Shown: one piece after another, positions 35,126 through 44,079 of the stretch | Position numbering within the stretch: the first letter of the stretch is position 1 | Layout: every line of letters begins with the position of its first letter | Origin: UBA8752 sp002172485 | GTDB taxonomy: Bacteria > Bacteroidota > Bacteroidia > Flavobacteriales_D > Sanyastnellaceae | Direction of reading: 5' to 3' | Assembly: GCA_042089915.1 (NCBI GenBank) | Contig: JBELJZ010000002.1 | Coordinates: 62,001-126,000, forward strand | Length of the DNA: 64,000 bases | Made by a program: the position numbers and the translations under genes | Notes under the pieces: generated by a model | What the model was told of the DNA's origin: nothing | Seen by the model: only the letters and a program-made list of their open reading frames with translations | The model's database searches: none

Positions 35126-36004
35126 TCAGTCCAAGGAAACCCGCAGTTGCGGGTCAATGGCCACGCCGGACTCCCACCATTCGAAATGGAGATGGGGTCC
35201 CGTACTGTGGTCTCCACTGTCTCCGATCACAGCCACCATTTCGCCCTGGCGAACCCGGTCTCCAGCGGCCACTTCGATGCGGCTGTTGTGCATGTACACG
35301 GAGATGCGGTCTCCGGGATGTTGAATCAGCACGGTGTGTCCGCCGCCTGCGGTGAAGCCGGAGAAGATGACCGTGCCATCGCCCACAGCCTTGACCGGAC
35401 TGTTTTCTGGTGCGACCATGTCCACGCCCAAGTGGTCAATTCCAGGATTCCATGGTGCGGAAATCCGCCCATCGACAGGGGGGATCCAAAGCCCGGATTC
35501 ATCCAGGCTGCTGGGTGAGCCGATGGCAAAAGCATCTTCTTCTTCAACTCGGTTCCGCAGGTCCTCCAAGGCCTCTCCAGATTGTGGGGAGAGGGTGGGC
35601 GCTGGGGTGTTGGGGTTTGGGGCGACGTCAGCGATTGTTTTAAGGGCGCCAGCGGGCAGCTTCCCCATGAGCACGGCTCTTAGATTTTGGATGTAACGGC
35701 CTTGCATGGCCAGAACCTGTGAGAGCGAATCTGCGGTGTGCATCGCTTCCTCCTGCATGGCCCGGGTTTCGGTGGACACGTAGCCCGGAACAGCGGTCTC
35801 CCGCAGTGGGGTCAAGGCCACCAAGGCGTAGGTCAATGCGGCAACGAGCAGGACGGACATGGCGGCGAGGGCGCGGATCTGGCCCGGCTGAATCCGCATG
35901 GACCAACGCTCAGCAAACGTTCCTTCCTCCTGAAGGATGAGGCGGAATTTGCGGTCGGACGGGGATCCGCTTCGGTTAGAGTTTGGGGTCTTGCGCTCGG
36001 CCAT
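35126..36004 (-). CDS. M23 family peptidoglycan metallopeptidase
   Basis: This 292-residue inner-membrane-anchored enzyme has a basic cytoplasmic N terminus, one membrane helix ('ALAAMSVLLVAALTYALVAL', about residues 48-68) and a coiled linker. The C-terminal LytM domain has zinc ligands visible in 'HLGVDM' and 'GPHLHFEW', plus a His in 'VYMHNSRI'. All metal ligands are present, so it should cleave peptide cross-links in the cell wall. The start at 36004 was chosen for the conserved 'MAERK' start; the longer frame enters the divergent sprE promoter region. Confidence 0.93.
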   Translation of the reverse strand: MAERKTPNSNRSGSPSDRKFRLILQEEGTFAERWSMRIQPGQIRALAAMSVLLVAALTYALVALTPLRETAVPGYVSTETRAMQEEAMHTADSLSQVLAMQGRYIQNLRAVLMGKLPAGALKTIADVAPNPNTPAPTLSPQSGEALEDLRNRVEEEDAFAIGSPSSLDESGLWIPPVDGRISAPWNPGIDHLGVDMVAPENSPVKAVGDGTVIFSGFTAGGGHTVLIQHPGDRISVYMHNSRIEVAAGDRVRQGEMVAVIGDSGDHSTGPHLHFEWWESGVAIDPQLRVSLD

Positions 36005-36048
36005 GTCCACCACAAAGATGGTCGACAACGCATGGATGCGCTGGCTTT

Positions 36049-36083
36049 TTTGTCTGTGGCGGACGCGGAATGCAATATTTTCG
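36049..36083 (+). promoter_or_regulatory. Promoter of sprE (TTTG-N23-TATTTTCG)
   Basis: TTTG at 36049-36052 and TATTTTCG at 36076-36083 are 23 bases apart, at the upper end of the Bacteroidota spacing. The core lies 37 bases before the ATG at 36121. Confidence 0.55.
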
Positions 36084-36120
36084 CGGCTTTCGGGTTGGCC
36101 CCCACGGAACACCTCGCCTC

Positions 36121-38823
36121 ATGCTTCGATCGCCCCTTCGATCCCTTGTGTCCCGCCTTCAACCAAGCTCCTCCCTGGGGCTGGTTCTGTTGGTGGTTGT
36201 CACAGTGCTGGTGGGATGTACGACCCAGCGTGACGGTCGGTTTTACCGGGCATATCACAACACGACATCCCGCTTCAACGGGTTCCACTTTGCCCGCCTC
36301 GCGATGGAGGAAGCCGATGCGAAACTGGCGGAGACCCACGAAGAGGATTGGGATGAGGTCATTCCGATTTTTCTCTACGGGACAGAAGACCAGGCTGAAT
36401 TTCTCTACCCCTTGATGGAGCGCGCCATCGAGAAGTGCTCTCGGGTGGTGGACCGGCATGCGATGACGCCGCCGCGCAGCCAGCAGAAGGATTTCAAGCG
36501 CCCGCAGCTCAACCGTTGGATCGACGACAACTACACGTTGATTGGCAAGGGCCACTTTTACAAGGGGGATTTGGTCAAGGCCGAGGAGGTCTTCAAATAC
36601 CTGCAGCGCAAGCACAAGGAGCCGGACAGTCAAGTGGCGGCTGGCGCGTGGTTGGCGCGCACCTACATGGCCATGGGCAACATGGTCAAGGCCAACAGTG
36701 CTTTGCTGAAGGCCGTAGGGGAACGGGACGCGTCCGACGCCTTGCGGGCAGACGCTTTTTTGGTTCAAGCAGAATTCAACTTGTCTCAGGACAACGTGGA
36801 GGAAGCGATGCGGTCCATCGAGCGCGCCATTCCCAAGATCAAGCCCAAGCGGGAGCGTGCTCGTCCGTTGTTTGTCCTGGCCCAGCTCAAGCGTGAATAC
36901 GGGAGCAACCGGGAGGCCATCGAGCTGTTCGAGGAGGTGGTCAAGCTGCGGACGCCGTATGAAATGGAGTTCCAGGCGAGGATGCAGCAGGCGCTGGCCT
37001 TTGACCGTCGCCGTGGAGACAGCGAGGAGATTGTGGAGCTGTTCTTCGACATGCTCGAGGACGACAAGAATGAAGCCTACCGCGATCAGATCTACTACGC
37101 GCTGGCTCAGATCGAATTGGAAGAGCTGAACAGGGAGGAGGGCATGTCGTACCTCAGGGACGCCTTGGCCGAGAACAGTGGCAATCGCCGCCCCCGCATG
37201 AAGAGTTTCCTCGCGTTGGCAGACTTGCATTTGGAAGACCGGGAATACGAATTGGCCCAAGCGTACTACGACAGCACTTTGGCCAACATGGACGAGGACC
37301 ACCCCCGGTTTGCCGAGGTGCGGAACAACGCCATGAGCCTCACGGAGTTGGTGGAGCAATTGACCGTGATTGTCCGCAACGACAGTTTGGCGGAGCTCTG
37401 CGACCTCGACGAAGATGCGCGGTATTCGCGGATGGAGGACATCATCGAGGACTTGCGTCTCGCGCAGGAACGGGAGGCAGAGGAGGCGGCCCGTTTGGCA
37501 GAGGAGGCCCTGCAGGCCAGCATGGCGGTGCCGGGAGCGGCGACGGCATTCTGGCCTTACAACCCGAGGCTTCGGGAGTCCGGTCAATCGTATTTCTACG
37601 ATCGTTGGGGAGACCGCCCTCTGGAGGACGATTGGCGCCGCAGCCGAAAGCTCAATGGTGCGTTCAGCACGATTGAAGACGTGGCGGACGATGTGGCTGC
37701 AACAGACCTGTTGGGCAGTGGAGGAGCGTTGCCGACCCCGGAAGAGCTGCTCGAAAGCCTGCCGTGCAGTGAGGAACAACGCGCCGTAGCCGATGTCGAG
37801 ACAGCGACGGCCGTGTATCAAAGTGGGGTGATTTACAAGGAGAAGCTGGAGGACACCGACAATGCCATTGAGGCTTGGGTTGACCTGTTGGACCGGTTTG
37901 AGGAGAGTGAAGAACACCCTTTGGCGCACTATCAGCTTTACCGGACCTACTTGTTCCTGGAGGAGACGGAGAATTACCAGAACCCTTTTTGCGGCACCTG
38001 CAATTCGCAGTATTGGGCCGACCAGATTTCCCTGTTGTATCCGGACAGTGAGTGGGCGCAGCTTGTGGAGAACCCGGACTTCGTGGACTTTGAGGAACAG
38101 CGCCGCATCGATGAGCTCGCGGCCTATGAAGCACACTTGATTCGGTATTACGCCCAGAAAGATTACCCAGCCATTCTCTCGGAAGTCAACGCGATGCTGG
38201 ATACTGTGCCGAACCACACGCAAGAGTGTCGGTATCGTTTCCTGCGCGCCCAGTGCATCGGTTGGTTGGATGGCCGCGCCCGTGGTCGGGACAACTACAT
38301 TGCGGCCTTGGAAGAAGTGGTGACGGCGTGCGACTCAAGTGACCAGGCCTTGGCCGCCGCCGAGATTTTGGAGGGCCTCGGCGTGGGGCAGAATGGGTCA
38401 GCTGAAAAAGAGAACAAGGCGGACGCGGCCCCCTCGGTGCCGGACTTCGGAAACTTCACCGACAAGCCGGTCTTGGAGCACTACTTGGCAGTGGTGATTC
38501 CGGTGAAGGAGGGTGGAAGCGACAAAACGAAAGCCCTGTTGTCCGACTTCAACCGCCAGTTTTTTGCAAGCGCCAACCTCAAGGTGACGAGCAACCTGAT
38601 TGACCGGGAAAACCAACTGGTGTTGGTCAAGCAATTTGCCCGGAAGGACCGCGCCATGGACTATTTCCGGGTGCTGACATCCAACCGTGAGTCGATGATC
38701 GACCTGAACACCAGCGGCTTCAAGTTGTTCGTCATCCACACGGAGAACTACGTAGAGCTGTTCAAGGGAAAGGACATTGACGGGTACTTCGAATTCTTCG
38801 AGCAGGCGTACCTTGACGAATAA
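36121..38823 (+). CDS. sprE: Gliding motility / T9SS lipoprotein SprE (PorW)
   Basis: This 900-residue lipoprotein has lipobox 'VLVGC' followed by 'TTQRDGRFYRAYHNTTSRFNG'-like sequence, which is the family hallmark. Many TPR-like helical repeats follow (about residues 90-430). An acidic linker and a second TPR region precede a C-terminal domain with 'NFTDKPVLEHYLAVVIPV' and 'FARKDRAMDYFRVL'. SprE/PorW is an essential outer part of the type IX secretion machinery that links the translocon to other components. The ATG at 36121 gives the lipoprotein signal; an ATG at 36070 is less likely. It heads the conserved run sprE-bactofilin-atpZ-atp. Confidence 0.92.
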   Translation: MLRSPLRSLVSRLQPSSSLGLVLLVVVTVLVGCTTQRDGRFYRAYHNTTSRFNGFHFARLAMEEADAKLAETHEEDWDEVIPIFLYGTEDQAEFLYPLMERAIEKCSRVVDRHAMTPPRSQQKDFKRPQLNRWIDDNYTLIGKGHFYKGDLVKAEEVFKYLQRKHKEPDSQVAAGAWLARTYMAMGNMVKANSALLKAVGERDASDALRADAFLVQAEFNLSQDNVEEAMRSIERAIPKIKPKRERARPLFVLAQLKREYGSNREAIELFEEVVKLRTPYEMEFQARMQQALAFDRRRGDSEEIVELFFDMLEDDKNEAYRDQIYYALAQIELEELNREEGMSYLRDALAENSGNRRPRMKSFLALADLHLEDREYELAQAYYDSTLANMDEDHPRFAEVRNNAMSLTELVEQLTVIVRNDSLAELCDLDEDARYSRMEDIIEDLRLAQEREAEEAARLAEEALQASMAVPGAATAFWPYNPRLRESGQSYFYDRWGDRPLEDDWRRSRKLNGAFSTIEDVADDVAATDLLGSGGALPTPEELLESLPCSEEQRAVADVETATAVYQSGVIYKEKLEDTDNAIEAWVDLLDRFEESEEHPLAHYQLYRTYLFLEETENYQNPFCGTCNSQYWADQISLLYPDSEWAQLVENPDFVDFEEQRRIDELAAYEAHLIRYYAQKDYPAILSEVNAMLDTVPNHTQECRYRFLRAQCIGWLDGRARGRDNYIAALEEVVTACDSSDQALAAAEILEGLGVGQNGSAEKENKADAAPSVPDFGNFTDKPVLEHYLAVVIPVKEGGSDKTKALLSDFNRQFFASANLKVTSNLIDRENQLVLVKQFARKDRAMDYFRVLTSNRESMIDLNTSGFKLFVIHTENYVELFKGKDIDGYFEFFEQAYLDE

Positions 38824-38843
38824 GCGCAGAAATTCACGCTGAC

Positions 38844-39272
38844 ATGGCCAGAAACCGCAACGCGAACGTGAGCATGGAGCAGGGCATCAACCGGATCGTC
38901 GAGGGGACGGTGGTGGAGGGTGCCATCCACAGTGAGAGCAGCATCCGCATCGATGGACGCTTCGTCGGCGACATCCGCACGTCGGGCCGTTTGGTCATTG
39001 GGTCGACCGGCTTCGTGAAGGGCACGGTAGAGTGTGCCGATTGTGAATCCGAGGGCCGCATCCTGGGACACTTGCGGGTGACAGGGCTGCTGAGCCTGAA
39101 GGCGACGGCTGAAGTCGAGGGCGAAATTCGATACGGTCGGATGGCTGTGGAAGCCGGTGCCCGCATCGATGGGTTGTGCAAGCTGGACTCCGGCGAGGAG
39201 AACGAGCTGACCGTGGATGCGCCGCGGATGACCCAGGTCCAAGATGAAGGGCTCCTCCAGCAGACAGCCTGA
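38844..39272 (+). CDS. Bactofilin (polymer-forming cytoskeletal protein)
   Basis: This 142-residue DUF583/bactofilin protein starts with a short polar N terminus. A right-handed beta-helix core follows (about residues 15-110), with repeating hydrophobic/Gly steps such as 'GAIHSESSIRIDGRFVGDI' and 'GRILGHLRVTGLLSL'. Bactofilins form membrane-associated filaments involved in cell shape and envelope placement. The gene lies 20 bases after sprE, and its last 29 bases overlap the start of the next gene, so it is likely co-expressed with the ATP synthase cluster. Confidence 0.93.
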   Translation: MARNRNANVSMEQGINRIVEGTVVEGAIHSESSIRIDGRFVGDIRTSGRLVIGSTGFVKGTVECADCESEGRILGHLRVTGLLSLKATAEVEGEIRYGRMAVEAGARIDGLCKLDSGEENELTVDAPRMTQVQDEGLLQQTA

Positions 39273-39462
39273 CGGCGGAAGAGGTGCGATGCGCCACATG
39301 GGTTTGGCGGCCACGTTGGCGGCCGGCATCGGTGGCGGCGCCTGGTTGGGCAGCTTGTGGGATGACCGAGCGGGGCACGGAGTTGCTTGGGCGACGGTGC
39401 TGGGGGCCATGTTGGGACTGGCCGCTTCCCTGACCGTGGTACTGAGAGATTTGAACCGATGA
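39244..39462 (+). CDS. AtpZ/AtpI-family ATP synthase accessory membrane protein
   Basis: This 72-residue protein has two membrane helices ('LAATLAAGIGGGAWLGSLW' and 'ATVLGAMLGLAASLTVVL') joined by a short 'DDRAGHG' loop, the plan of AtpZ/AtpI-type proteins. These help assemble the c-ring or carry Mg2+. ATG 39244 overlaps bactofilin by 29 bases; ATG 39289 would avoid the overlap and still include both helices. Its stop overlaps the next start (ATGA). Confidence 0.82.
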   Translation: MKGSSSRQPDGGRGAMRHMGLAATLAAGIGGGAWLGSLWDDRAGHGVAWATVLGAMLGLAASLTVVLRDLNR

Positions 39463-39842
39463 AATTCCACCTGTTGAATGCTCTGGTTCTCGCGGCCGGA
39501 TGGTTGGTCGTCTCGACCTTGGGAGAGCCGCTGTTGACGGATGCGGTGCGCGTTCCGTTGCAAGGGGTGGCTGTGGCGCTGGCCCTGGTCAACCTGTTGC
39601 TGGAGCGGATGCTCCGCCCCAAGCCGGGTGCCCGACCAGCGATGCTCGTCAACAAGGTGATGATGGCGACCCTCATCAAGATGGGCTTGGTCCTCATGGG
39701 CATCCTGATTTACGTCTTGACAGACGCGCCGGATCCGCGGCATTTCGGCATCGCGACCTACCTCTTGTACGCGGCTTTCACGTCCGTTTTGGTGGCCGAA
39801 TCTATGCGCCACAACATTCCACCAACGCTGGACTCTGAATAG
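39459..39842 (+). CDS. Small membrane protein, ATP synthase subunit I-like position
   Basis: This 127-residue protein has four predicted membrane helices, 'LLNALVLAAGWLVV' first and 'IATYLLYAAFTSVLV' last. The position between atpZ and atpB, the size and the helix count are those of Bacteroidota ATP synthase I-like proteins, but sequence similarity is too weak to name it firmly. It starts inside the stop of the preceding gene (ATGA). Confidence 0.75.
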   Translation: MKFHLLNALVLAAGWLVVSTLGEPLLTDAVRVPLQGVAVALALVNLLLERMLRPKPGARPAMLVNKVMMATLIKMGLVLMGILIYVLTDAPDPRHFGIATYLLYAAFTSVLVAESMRHNIPPTLDSE

Positions 39843-39891
39843 TTCTGTGCCTTTGGGGTGAAAAGTGGTCGGTCAGAACGAGGCCGGTGGC

Positions 39892-39899
39892 TATCTTCG
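39892..39899 (+). promoter_or_regulatory. Promoter core TATCTTCG before atpB
   Basis: TATCTTCG matches TAnnTTTG with one C and lies 20 bases before the probable atpB start. It could drive the structural ATP synthase genes separately from sprE-bactofilin-atpZ. Confidence 0.45.
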
Positions 39900-39919
39900 C
39901 GCTCAAATTCGCTTCGGCG

Positions 39920-41119
39920 ATGATGAATTTCACCCTGTCCTCCATGGGCAAACAGCGACTGACCCAAGGCCTTCTCGGCCTGTTCCTGGCCCTCGGCCTT
40001 TGCGGAATCGCGCAGGCTTCCGGAACGGAGGGTGGAAAACCGAACCCCGGTGAATTTATCATTCACCACATCGCCGACGCCCATGACATCCACCTTTGGG
40101 GAGATGGGCCCAGCGCATTGCACATTCCCCTGCCCATCCTGTCATACGTCCCAGGGTATGGTTTGGATGTATTCAGCAGCGTCCACCTGCTGCACCACGG
40201 AGAGGACCACGTCGACGCGAGCGACCATGGCATGGGTGACCCCGCCCACGCTGGACACGAAGCACGCGAGGCAGAAGACGGCCACACTGCCCATGGTGGT
40301 CACGGTGGCGGCACCTACCACAGCGAGAAGACCCACTTGACCTATCACCTCGATGGCAATGGGGTCCTGCACGCGGAAGACCACGGTGGTCACGCCGCCC
40401 AGATCTACGACCTGTCCATCAGCAAGAGCGTCTTCGGGATGTTCGTCGTCATCTTCTTGATGTTGCTGGTCTTCCCTCGGGTTGGCGCCGCGTACAAGAA
40501 GCGCAAGGGCCAAGCGCCGAAGGGATTGCAAAATGCCCTCGAGCCGCTCATTCTCTTCATCCGCGATGAGGTGGCTGTACCGAGCATCGGAGAAAAGAAG
40601 GCGGGCCGTTACCTGCCTTTCCTGCTGACGGTCTTCTTCTTCATCTTCTTCTGCAACCTGCTTGGTCTGATTCCCTTCATCGGAGGGTTCAATGTGACGG
40701 GCACGGTGGGCGTGACGCTGACGCTGGCGACGTTCGTGTTCATCATCACGACGGTGTCCGGCAACAAGCACTACTGGGGACACATCCTGTGGCCTCCCGG
40801 TGTGCCGCTGCCCATCAAATTCATCCTCGTTCCGGTCGAGGTTGTGGGCATCCTGCTCAAGCCGACCGTCCTCATGATCCGTCTCACCGCCAACATCGGT
40901 GCGGGTCACATCATCATCTTGGCCTTGACTTTCCTGGTCTTCATCATCAGCGATTACGGACAACATGTCGTCGCCGGTGTCGGAACGGGCATCTTCTCGG
41001 TGGCGTTCATGATTTTCATGTACTTCATCGAACTCCTGGTGGCGTTCCTTCAAGCTTACGTCTTCACCCTTCTGGCCGCGCTCTACTTCGGAGATGCGAC
41101 GCAGGAGGCCCATCATTGA
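39920..41119 (+). CDS. atpB: F0F1 ATP synthase subunit a with His-rich N-terminal extension
   Basis: This is the 399-residue a subunit of the membrane F0 part. Residues about 150-399 are the membrane domain, with the essential Arg in 'LMIRLTANIGAGH' and the last helix 'LLVAFLQAYVFTLLAALYF'. The first 150 residues comprise a signal-like hydrophobic stretch ('LLGLFLALGLCGIAQAS') and a periplasmic segment very rich in His, Gly and Asp. Bacteroidota a subunits are generally N-terminally extended, but the density of His here is notable. The start could be ATG 39920, 39923 or 39944; the first gives the best distance to the promoter core. Confidence 0.94.
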   Translation: MMNFTLSSMGKQRLTQGLLGLFLALGLCGIAQASGTEGGKPNPGEFIIHHIADAHDIHLWGDGPSALHIPLPILSYVPGYGLDVFSSVHLLHHGEDHVDASDHGMGDPAHAGHEAREAEDGHTAHGGHGGGTYHSEKTHLTYHLDGNGVLHAEDHGGHAAQIYDLSISKSVFGMFVVIFLMLLVFPRVGAAYKKRKGQAPKGLQNALEPLILFIRDEVAVPSIGEKKAGRYLPFLLTVFFFIFFCNLLGLIPFIGGFNVTGTVGVTLTLATFVFIITTVSGNKHYWGHILWPPGVPLPIKFILVPVEVVGILLKPTVLMIRLTANIGAGHIIILALTFLVFIISDYGQHVVAGVGTGIFSVAFMIFMYFIELLVAFLQAYVFTLLAALYFGDATQEAHH

Positions 41120-41152
41120 TCACAACCCAATACAACCCATAATCCTTTCCTC

Positions 41153-41395
41153 ATGGAACTCGCTATGATCCTCATGGAGGCCGCCAACATCACGAAGGGC
41201 CTCGCCGGTATCGGTGCAGGTGTCGCTGCAATTGGAGCTGGTGTCGGCATCGGCCGCATCGGTGGCAGCGCCCTCGAATCGATGGCCCGTCAACCCGAAA
41301 TCAGCGGTGATCTTCGCGCGAATATGATTGTGGCCGCTGCTCTCGTCGAGGGTGCTGCCCTGTTCGCCATCATCGTCTGCTTCCTCGCCAACTGA
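41153..41395 (+). CDS. atpE: F0F1 ATP synthase subunit c
   Basis: This 80-residue hairpin of two membrane helices has a polar loop 'RQPE' (residues 46-49) and the ion-binding carboxylate Glu66 in 'LVEGAALFA'. The residue after Glu66 is Gly, and the first helix lacks the Gln typical of sodium-binding rings, so proton coupling is expected. The gene lies between atpB and atpF, spaced by 33 and 25 bases. Confidence 0.97.
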   Translation: MELAMILMEAANITKGLAGIGAGVAAIGAGVGIGRIGGSALESMARQPEISGDLRANMIVAAALVEGAALFAIIVCFLAN

Positions 41396-41420
41396 TTCGG
41401 GCGCAAGCCCTGGTTGATCC

Positions 41421-41918
41421 ATGGAAGCGCTGCTGAATACAGCCTTAGGCACGGTCTTCTGGTCCACCATCTCCTTCTTGGTGGTGTTGGTCCTGTTGCG
41501 CCGTCTTGCCTGGGGTCCCATTCTGCAAGGTCTCAAGGACCGCGAGGAGGAAATCGATGGCGCCCTCAACAAGGCCAAGGAGGCCCGGGCGGAAATCGAG
41601 AACCTTCAAGCGGACAATGAGCGCCTCTTGCAGGAGGCCCGTGCTGAGCGGGACGGCATGCTCCGCGATGCGCGGGACATGGCGGACAAGCTCGTGGCCG
41701 ACGCCAAGCAGCAAGCCAAGGACGAGGGCGAGCGCATGATCGACCAGGCCAAGCAGGCCATCGATGGTGAGCGCGCCGCGGCCGTGGCCGAGCTCAAGGC
41801 AGAAGTGGCCAAGCTGAGCTTGGACATAGCTGAGAAGCTGGTGCGTCAAGAACTGAAGGACGAGGCTTCCCAACAGGAGCTCATCGGCCGGATGATCACG
41901 GACTCCAAACTGAACTGA
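41421..41918 (+). CDS. atpF: F0F1 ATP synthase subunit b
   Basis: This 165-residue b subunit has an N-terminal membrane anchor ('LGTVFWSTISFLVVLVLL', residues 8-26) followed by a long charged helix that forms the peripheral stalk ('ILQGLKDREEEIDGALNKA'). Length and arrangement are normal. It is 4 bases from atpH. Confidence 0.96.
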   Translation: MEALLNTALGTVFWSTISFLVVLVLLRRLAWGPILQGLKDREEEIDGALNKAKEARAEIENLQADNERLLQEARAERDGMLRDARDMADKLVADAKQQAKDEGERMIDQAKQAIDGERAAAVAELKAEVAKLSLDIAEKLVRQELKDEASQQELIGRMITDSKLN

Positions 41919-41922
41919 TCGG

Positions 41923-42477
41923 ATGTCAGCAACAGCCGTCGCCCGCCGTTATGGAAAATCCCTGCTCTCCTTGAGCAAGGAGCAAAATGCGGTGGAGGCT
42001 GTCGAGCAAGACATGCGTGTCTTGTCTGACGCGGTGCGTGAGAACCGGGAATTGGCAGCGGTGCTGTCCAGCCCGGTGGTCCGCCCGGAGAAAAAGGAGG
42101 CCATCGTGGCTTCCGTGTTCTCGGGTGCGCACAGCCTCACGGCGGCTTTTCTGGCGCAATTGGCCCGCAAGGGCCGCGCCGGCTTGCTGGCAGACATGGC
42201 CAACGCTTTCCTCGCCCTGGTGCGAGAGGAGCGCGGTATCGTGTTGGCGGAAGTCACGACGGCTGTGCCGTTGGACGATGCCCGCCGCTCTGAAATTCAA
42301 ACCCTGATTGGCAAAATCCACGAGGGAGGCGTGGAATTGTCGGAAAAGGTCGATCCCCACCTGATCGGCGGCTTCAAGCTGCGGGTCGGTGACCGGATGA
42401 TCGACGCCTCGGTGTTCCAGTCCCTTCGGACCATGCACCGCAACCTCACCAACAACCCCTACGAACCGGCTTACTGA
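41923..42477 (+). CDS. atpH: F0F1 ATP synthase subunit delta
   Basis: This 184-residue delta subunit joins the peripheral stalk to the F1 head. The N-terminal helical domain begins 'ATAVARRYGKSLL', and the C-terminal family signature is 'VDPHLIGGFKLRVGDRMIDASV'. It lies in the usual order after atpF and before atpA. Confidence 0.96.
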   Translation: MSATAVARRYGKSLLSLSKEQNAVEAVEQDMRVLSDAVRENRELAAVLSSPVVRPEKKEAIVASVFSGAHSLTAAFLAQLARKGRAGLLADMANAFLALVREERGIVLAEVTTAVPLDDARRSEIQTLIGKIHEGGVELSEKVDPHLIGGFKLRVGDRMIDASVFQSLRTMHRNLTNNPYEPAY

Positions 42478-42492
42478 GCGTATCCCCACCTC

Positions 42493-44073
42493 ATGTCCCA
42501 GATCAAACCCGCCGAAGTATCCGCCATCCTGCGTGAGCAGCTGGCCGGCAACCAAACCGAAGCTGACCTGCAGGAGGTCGGCACCGTGCTCCAGGTCGGA
42601 GACGGAATCGCCCGCATTTACGGCCTGTCCAATGTGCAGGCCGGCGAGCTCATTGAGTTCGAGAATGGTGTCCGTGGCATCGCGTTGAACCTCGAGGAGG
42701 ACAACGTGGGTGCCGTATTGCTGGAGCCTTCCGGAGAACTCAAGGAGGGTTCCTCGGTGAAGCGCCTCAACCGGATTGCCTCGGTCAAGGTGGGCAAGGG
42801 CATGTTGGGCCGCGTAGTCAACACCCTGGGTGAGCCGATCGACGGCAAGGGCCACATCGAAGGGGACCTCTACGAAATGCCACTGGAGCGCAAGGCGCCC
42901 GGTGTGATTTACCGTCAGCCGGTGAACGAGCCGCTGCAGACGGGCATCAAGGCCATCGACTCCATGATTCCGATTGGACGTGGCCAGCGTGAGCTCATCA
43001 TCGGCGACCGCCAGACCGGTAAGACGACGGTGGCGATCGACACGATCATCAACCAGAAAGAATTCTACGACCGCGGCGAGCCCGTGTTCTGCATCTACGT
43101 CGCTGTGGGCCAGAAGGGCTCCACTGTGGCGGGCATCGTGCAGACGCTGGAGGAGGCCGGTGCCATGGCCTACACGGTGGTGGTGGCCGCTACGGCATCT
43201 GACCCGGCCCCGCTTCAGTTCTACGCACCGTTCACCGGAGCCGCCATCGGCGAGTTCTTCCGTGACACGGGCAACCCGGCATTGGCGGTTTATGACGACC
43301 TCTCCAAGCAAGCTGTGGCCTACCGCGAGGTGTCCTTGCTCCTTCGTCGCCCGCCGGGCCGTGAGGCTTACCCGGGAGACGTGTTCTACCTCCACAGCCG
43401 CCTCCTCGAGCGCGCCGCCAAGGTGATCAAGGACGACAGCATCGCGAAGGACATGAACGATTTGCCAGAGAGCATTCGCCCGATGGTGAAAGGGGGTGGA
43501 TCCCTCACGGCATTGCCGATCATCGAGACGCAGGCTGGTGACGTGTCCGCCTACATCCCGACCAACGTGATTTCCATCACGGACGGCCAGATCTTCCTCG
43601 AGAGCAACCTCTTCCTGTCCGGTGTGCGTCCGGCCATCAACGTCGGCATCTCCGTGAGCCGAGTGGGTGGCTCGGCACAGATCAAGTCCATGAAGAAGGT
43701 CTCCGGTACGCTGAAGCTGGACCAGGCCCAGTACCGCGAGCTCGAGGCCTTTGCTAAGTTCGGCTCCGACCTAGACAGCGCCACCAAAGCCGTGCTCGAC
43801 AAGGGCATGCGCAACGTGGAAATTCTCAAGCAGAATCTCAACTCCCCGATGCCGGTGGAGGAGCAGACGGCCATCATTTTCGCAGGTACCAAGAACCTCC
43901 TCAAGGACGTTCCTGTGAACCGCGTGAAGGAGTTTGAAACCGCTTACCTGGACTACCTGCGCACCAAGCACGCTGACACGATGGCCGAGTTGAAGACCGG
44001 CAAGTACAGCGACGAGGCGCAAGCCACCATGAAGGCTGCTGCAGCCGAGGTGAGCCAGCAATTCGCCAGCTAA
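42493..44073 (+). CDS. atpA: F0F1 ATP synthase subunit alpha
   Basis: This 526-residue alpha subunit has Walker A 'GDRQTGKTT' near residue 175. The alpha signature 'PAINVGISVSRVGGSAQ' is near residue 380, and 'EAYPGDVFYLHSRLLERAA' is conserved. Regulatory nucleotide sites are intact. No beta subunit (atpD) follows; in Bacteroidota atpD and atpC are normally elsewhere. Confidence 0.98.
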   Translation: MSQIKPAEVSAILREQLAGNQTEADLQEVGTVLQVGDGIARIYGLSNVQAGELIEFENGVRGIALNLEEDNVGAVLLEPSGELKEGSSVKRLNRIASVKVGKGMLGRVVNTLGEPIDGKGHIEGDLYEMPLERKAPGVIYRQPVNEPLQTGIKAIDSMIPIGRGQRELIIGDRQTGKTTVAIDTIINQKEFYDRGEPVFCIYVAVGQKGSTVAGIVQTLEEAGAMAYTVVVAATASDPAPLQFYAPFTGAAIGEFFRDTGNPALAVYDDLSKQAVAYREVSLLLRRPPGREAYPGDVFYLHSRLLERAAKVIKDDSIAKDMNDLPESIRPMVKGGGSLTALPIIETQAGDVSAYIPTNVISITDGQIFLESNLFLSGVRPAINVGISVSRVGGSAQIKSMKKVSGTLKLDQAQYRELEAFAKFGSDLDSATKAVLDKGMRNVEILKQNLNSPMPVEEQTAIIFAGTKNLLKDVPVNRVKEFETAYLDYLRTKHADTMAELKTGKYSDEAQATMKAAAAEVSQQFAS

Positions 44074-44079
44074 GCAACC

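Noticed and set aside
35833..38223. A minus-strand open frame of about 800 codons
   Set aside because: It is antisense to sprE, whose lipobox and TPR repeats make the plus strand clearly coding.
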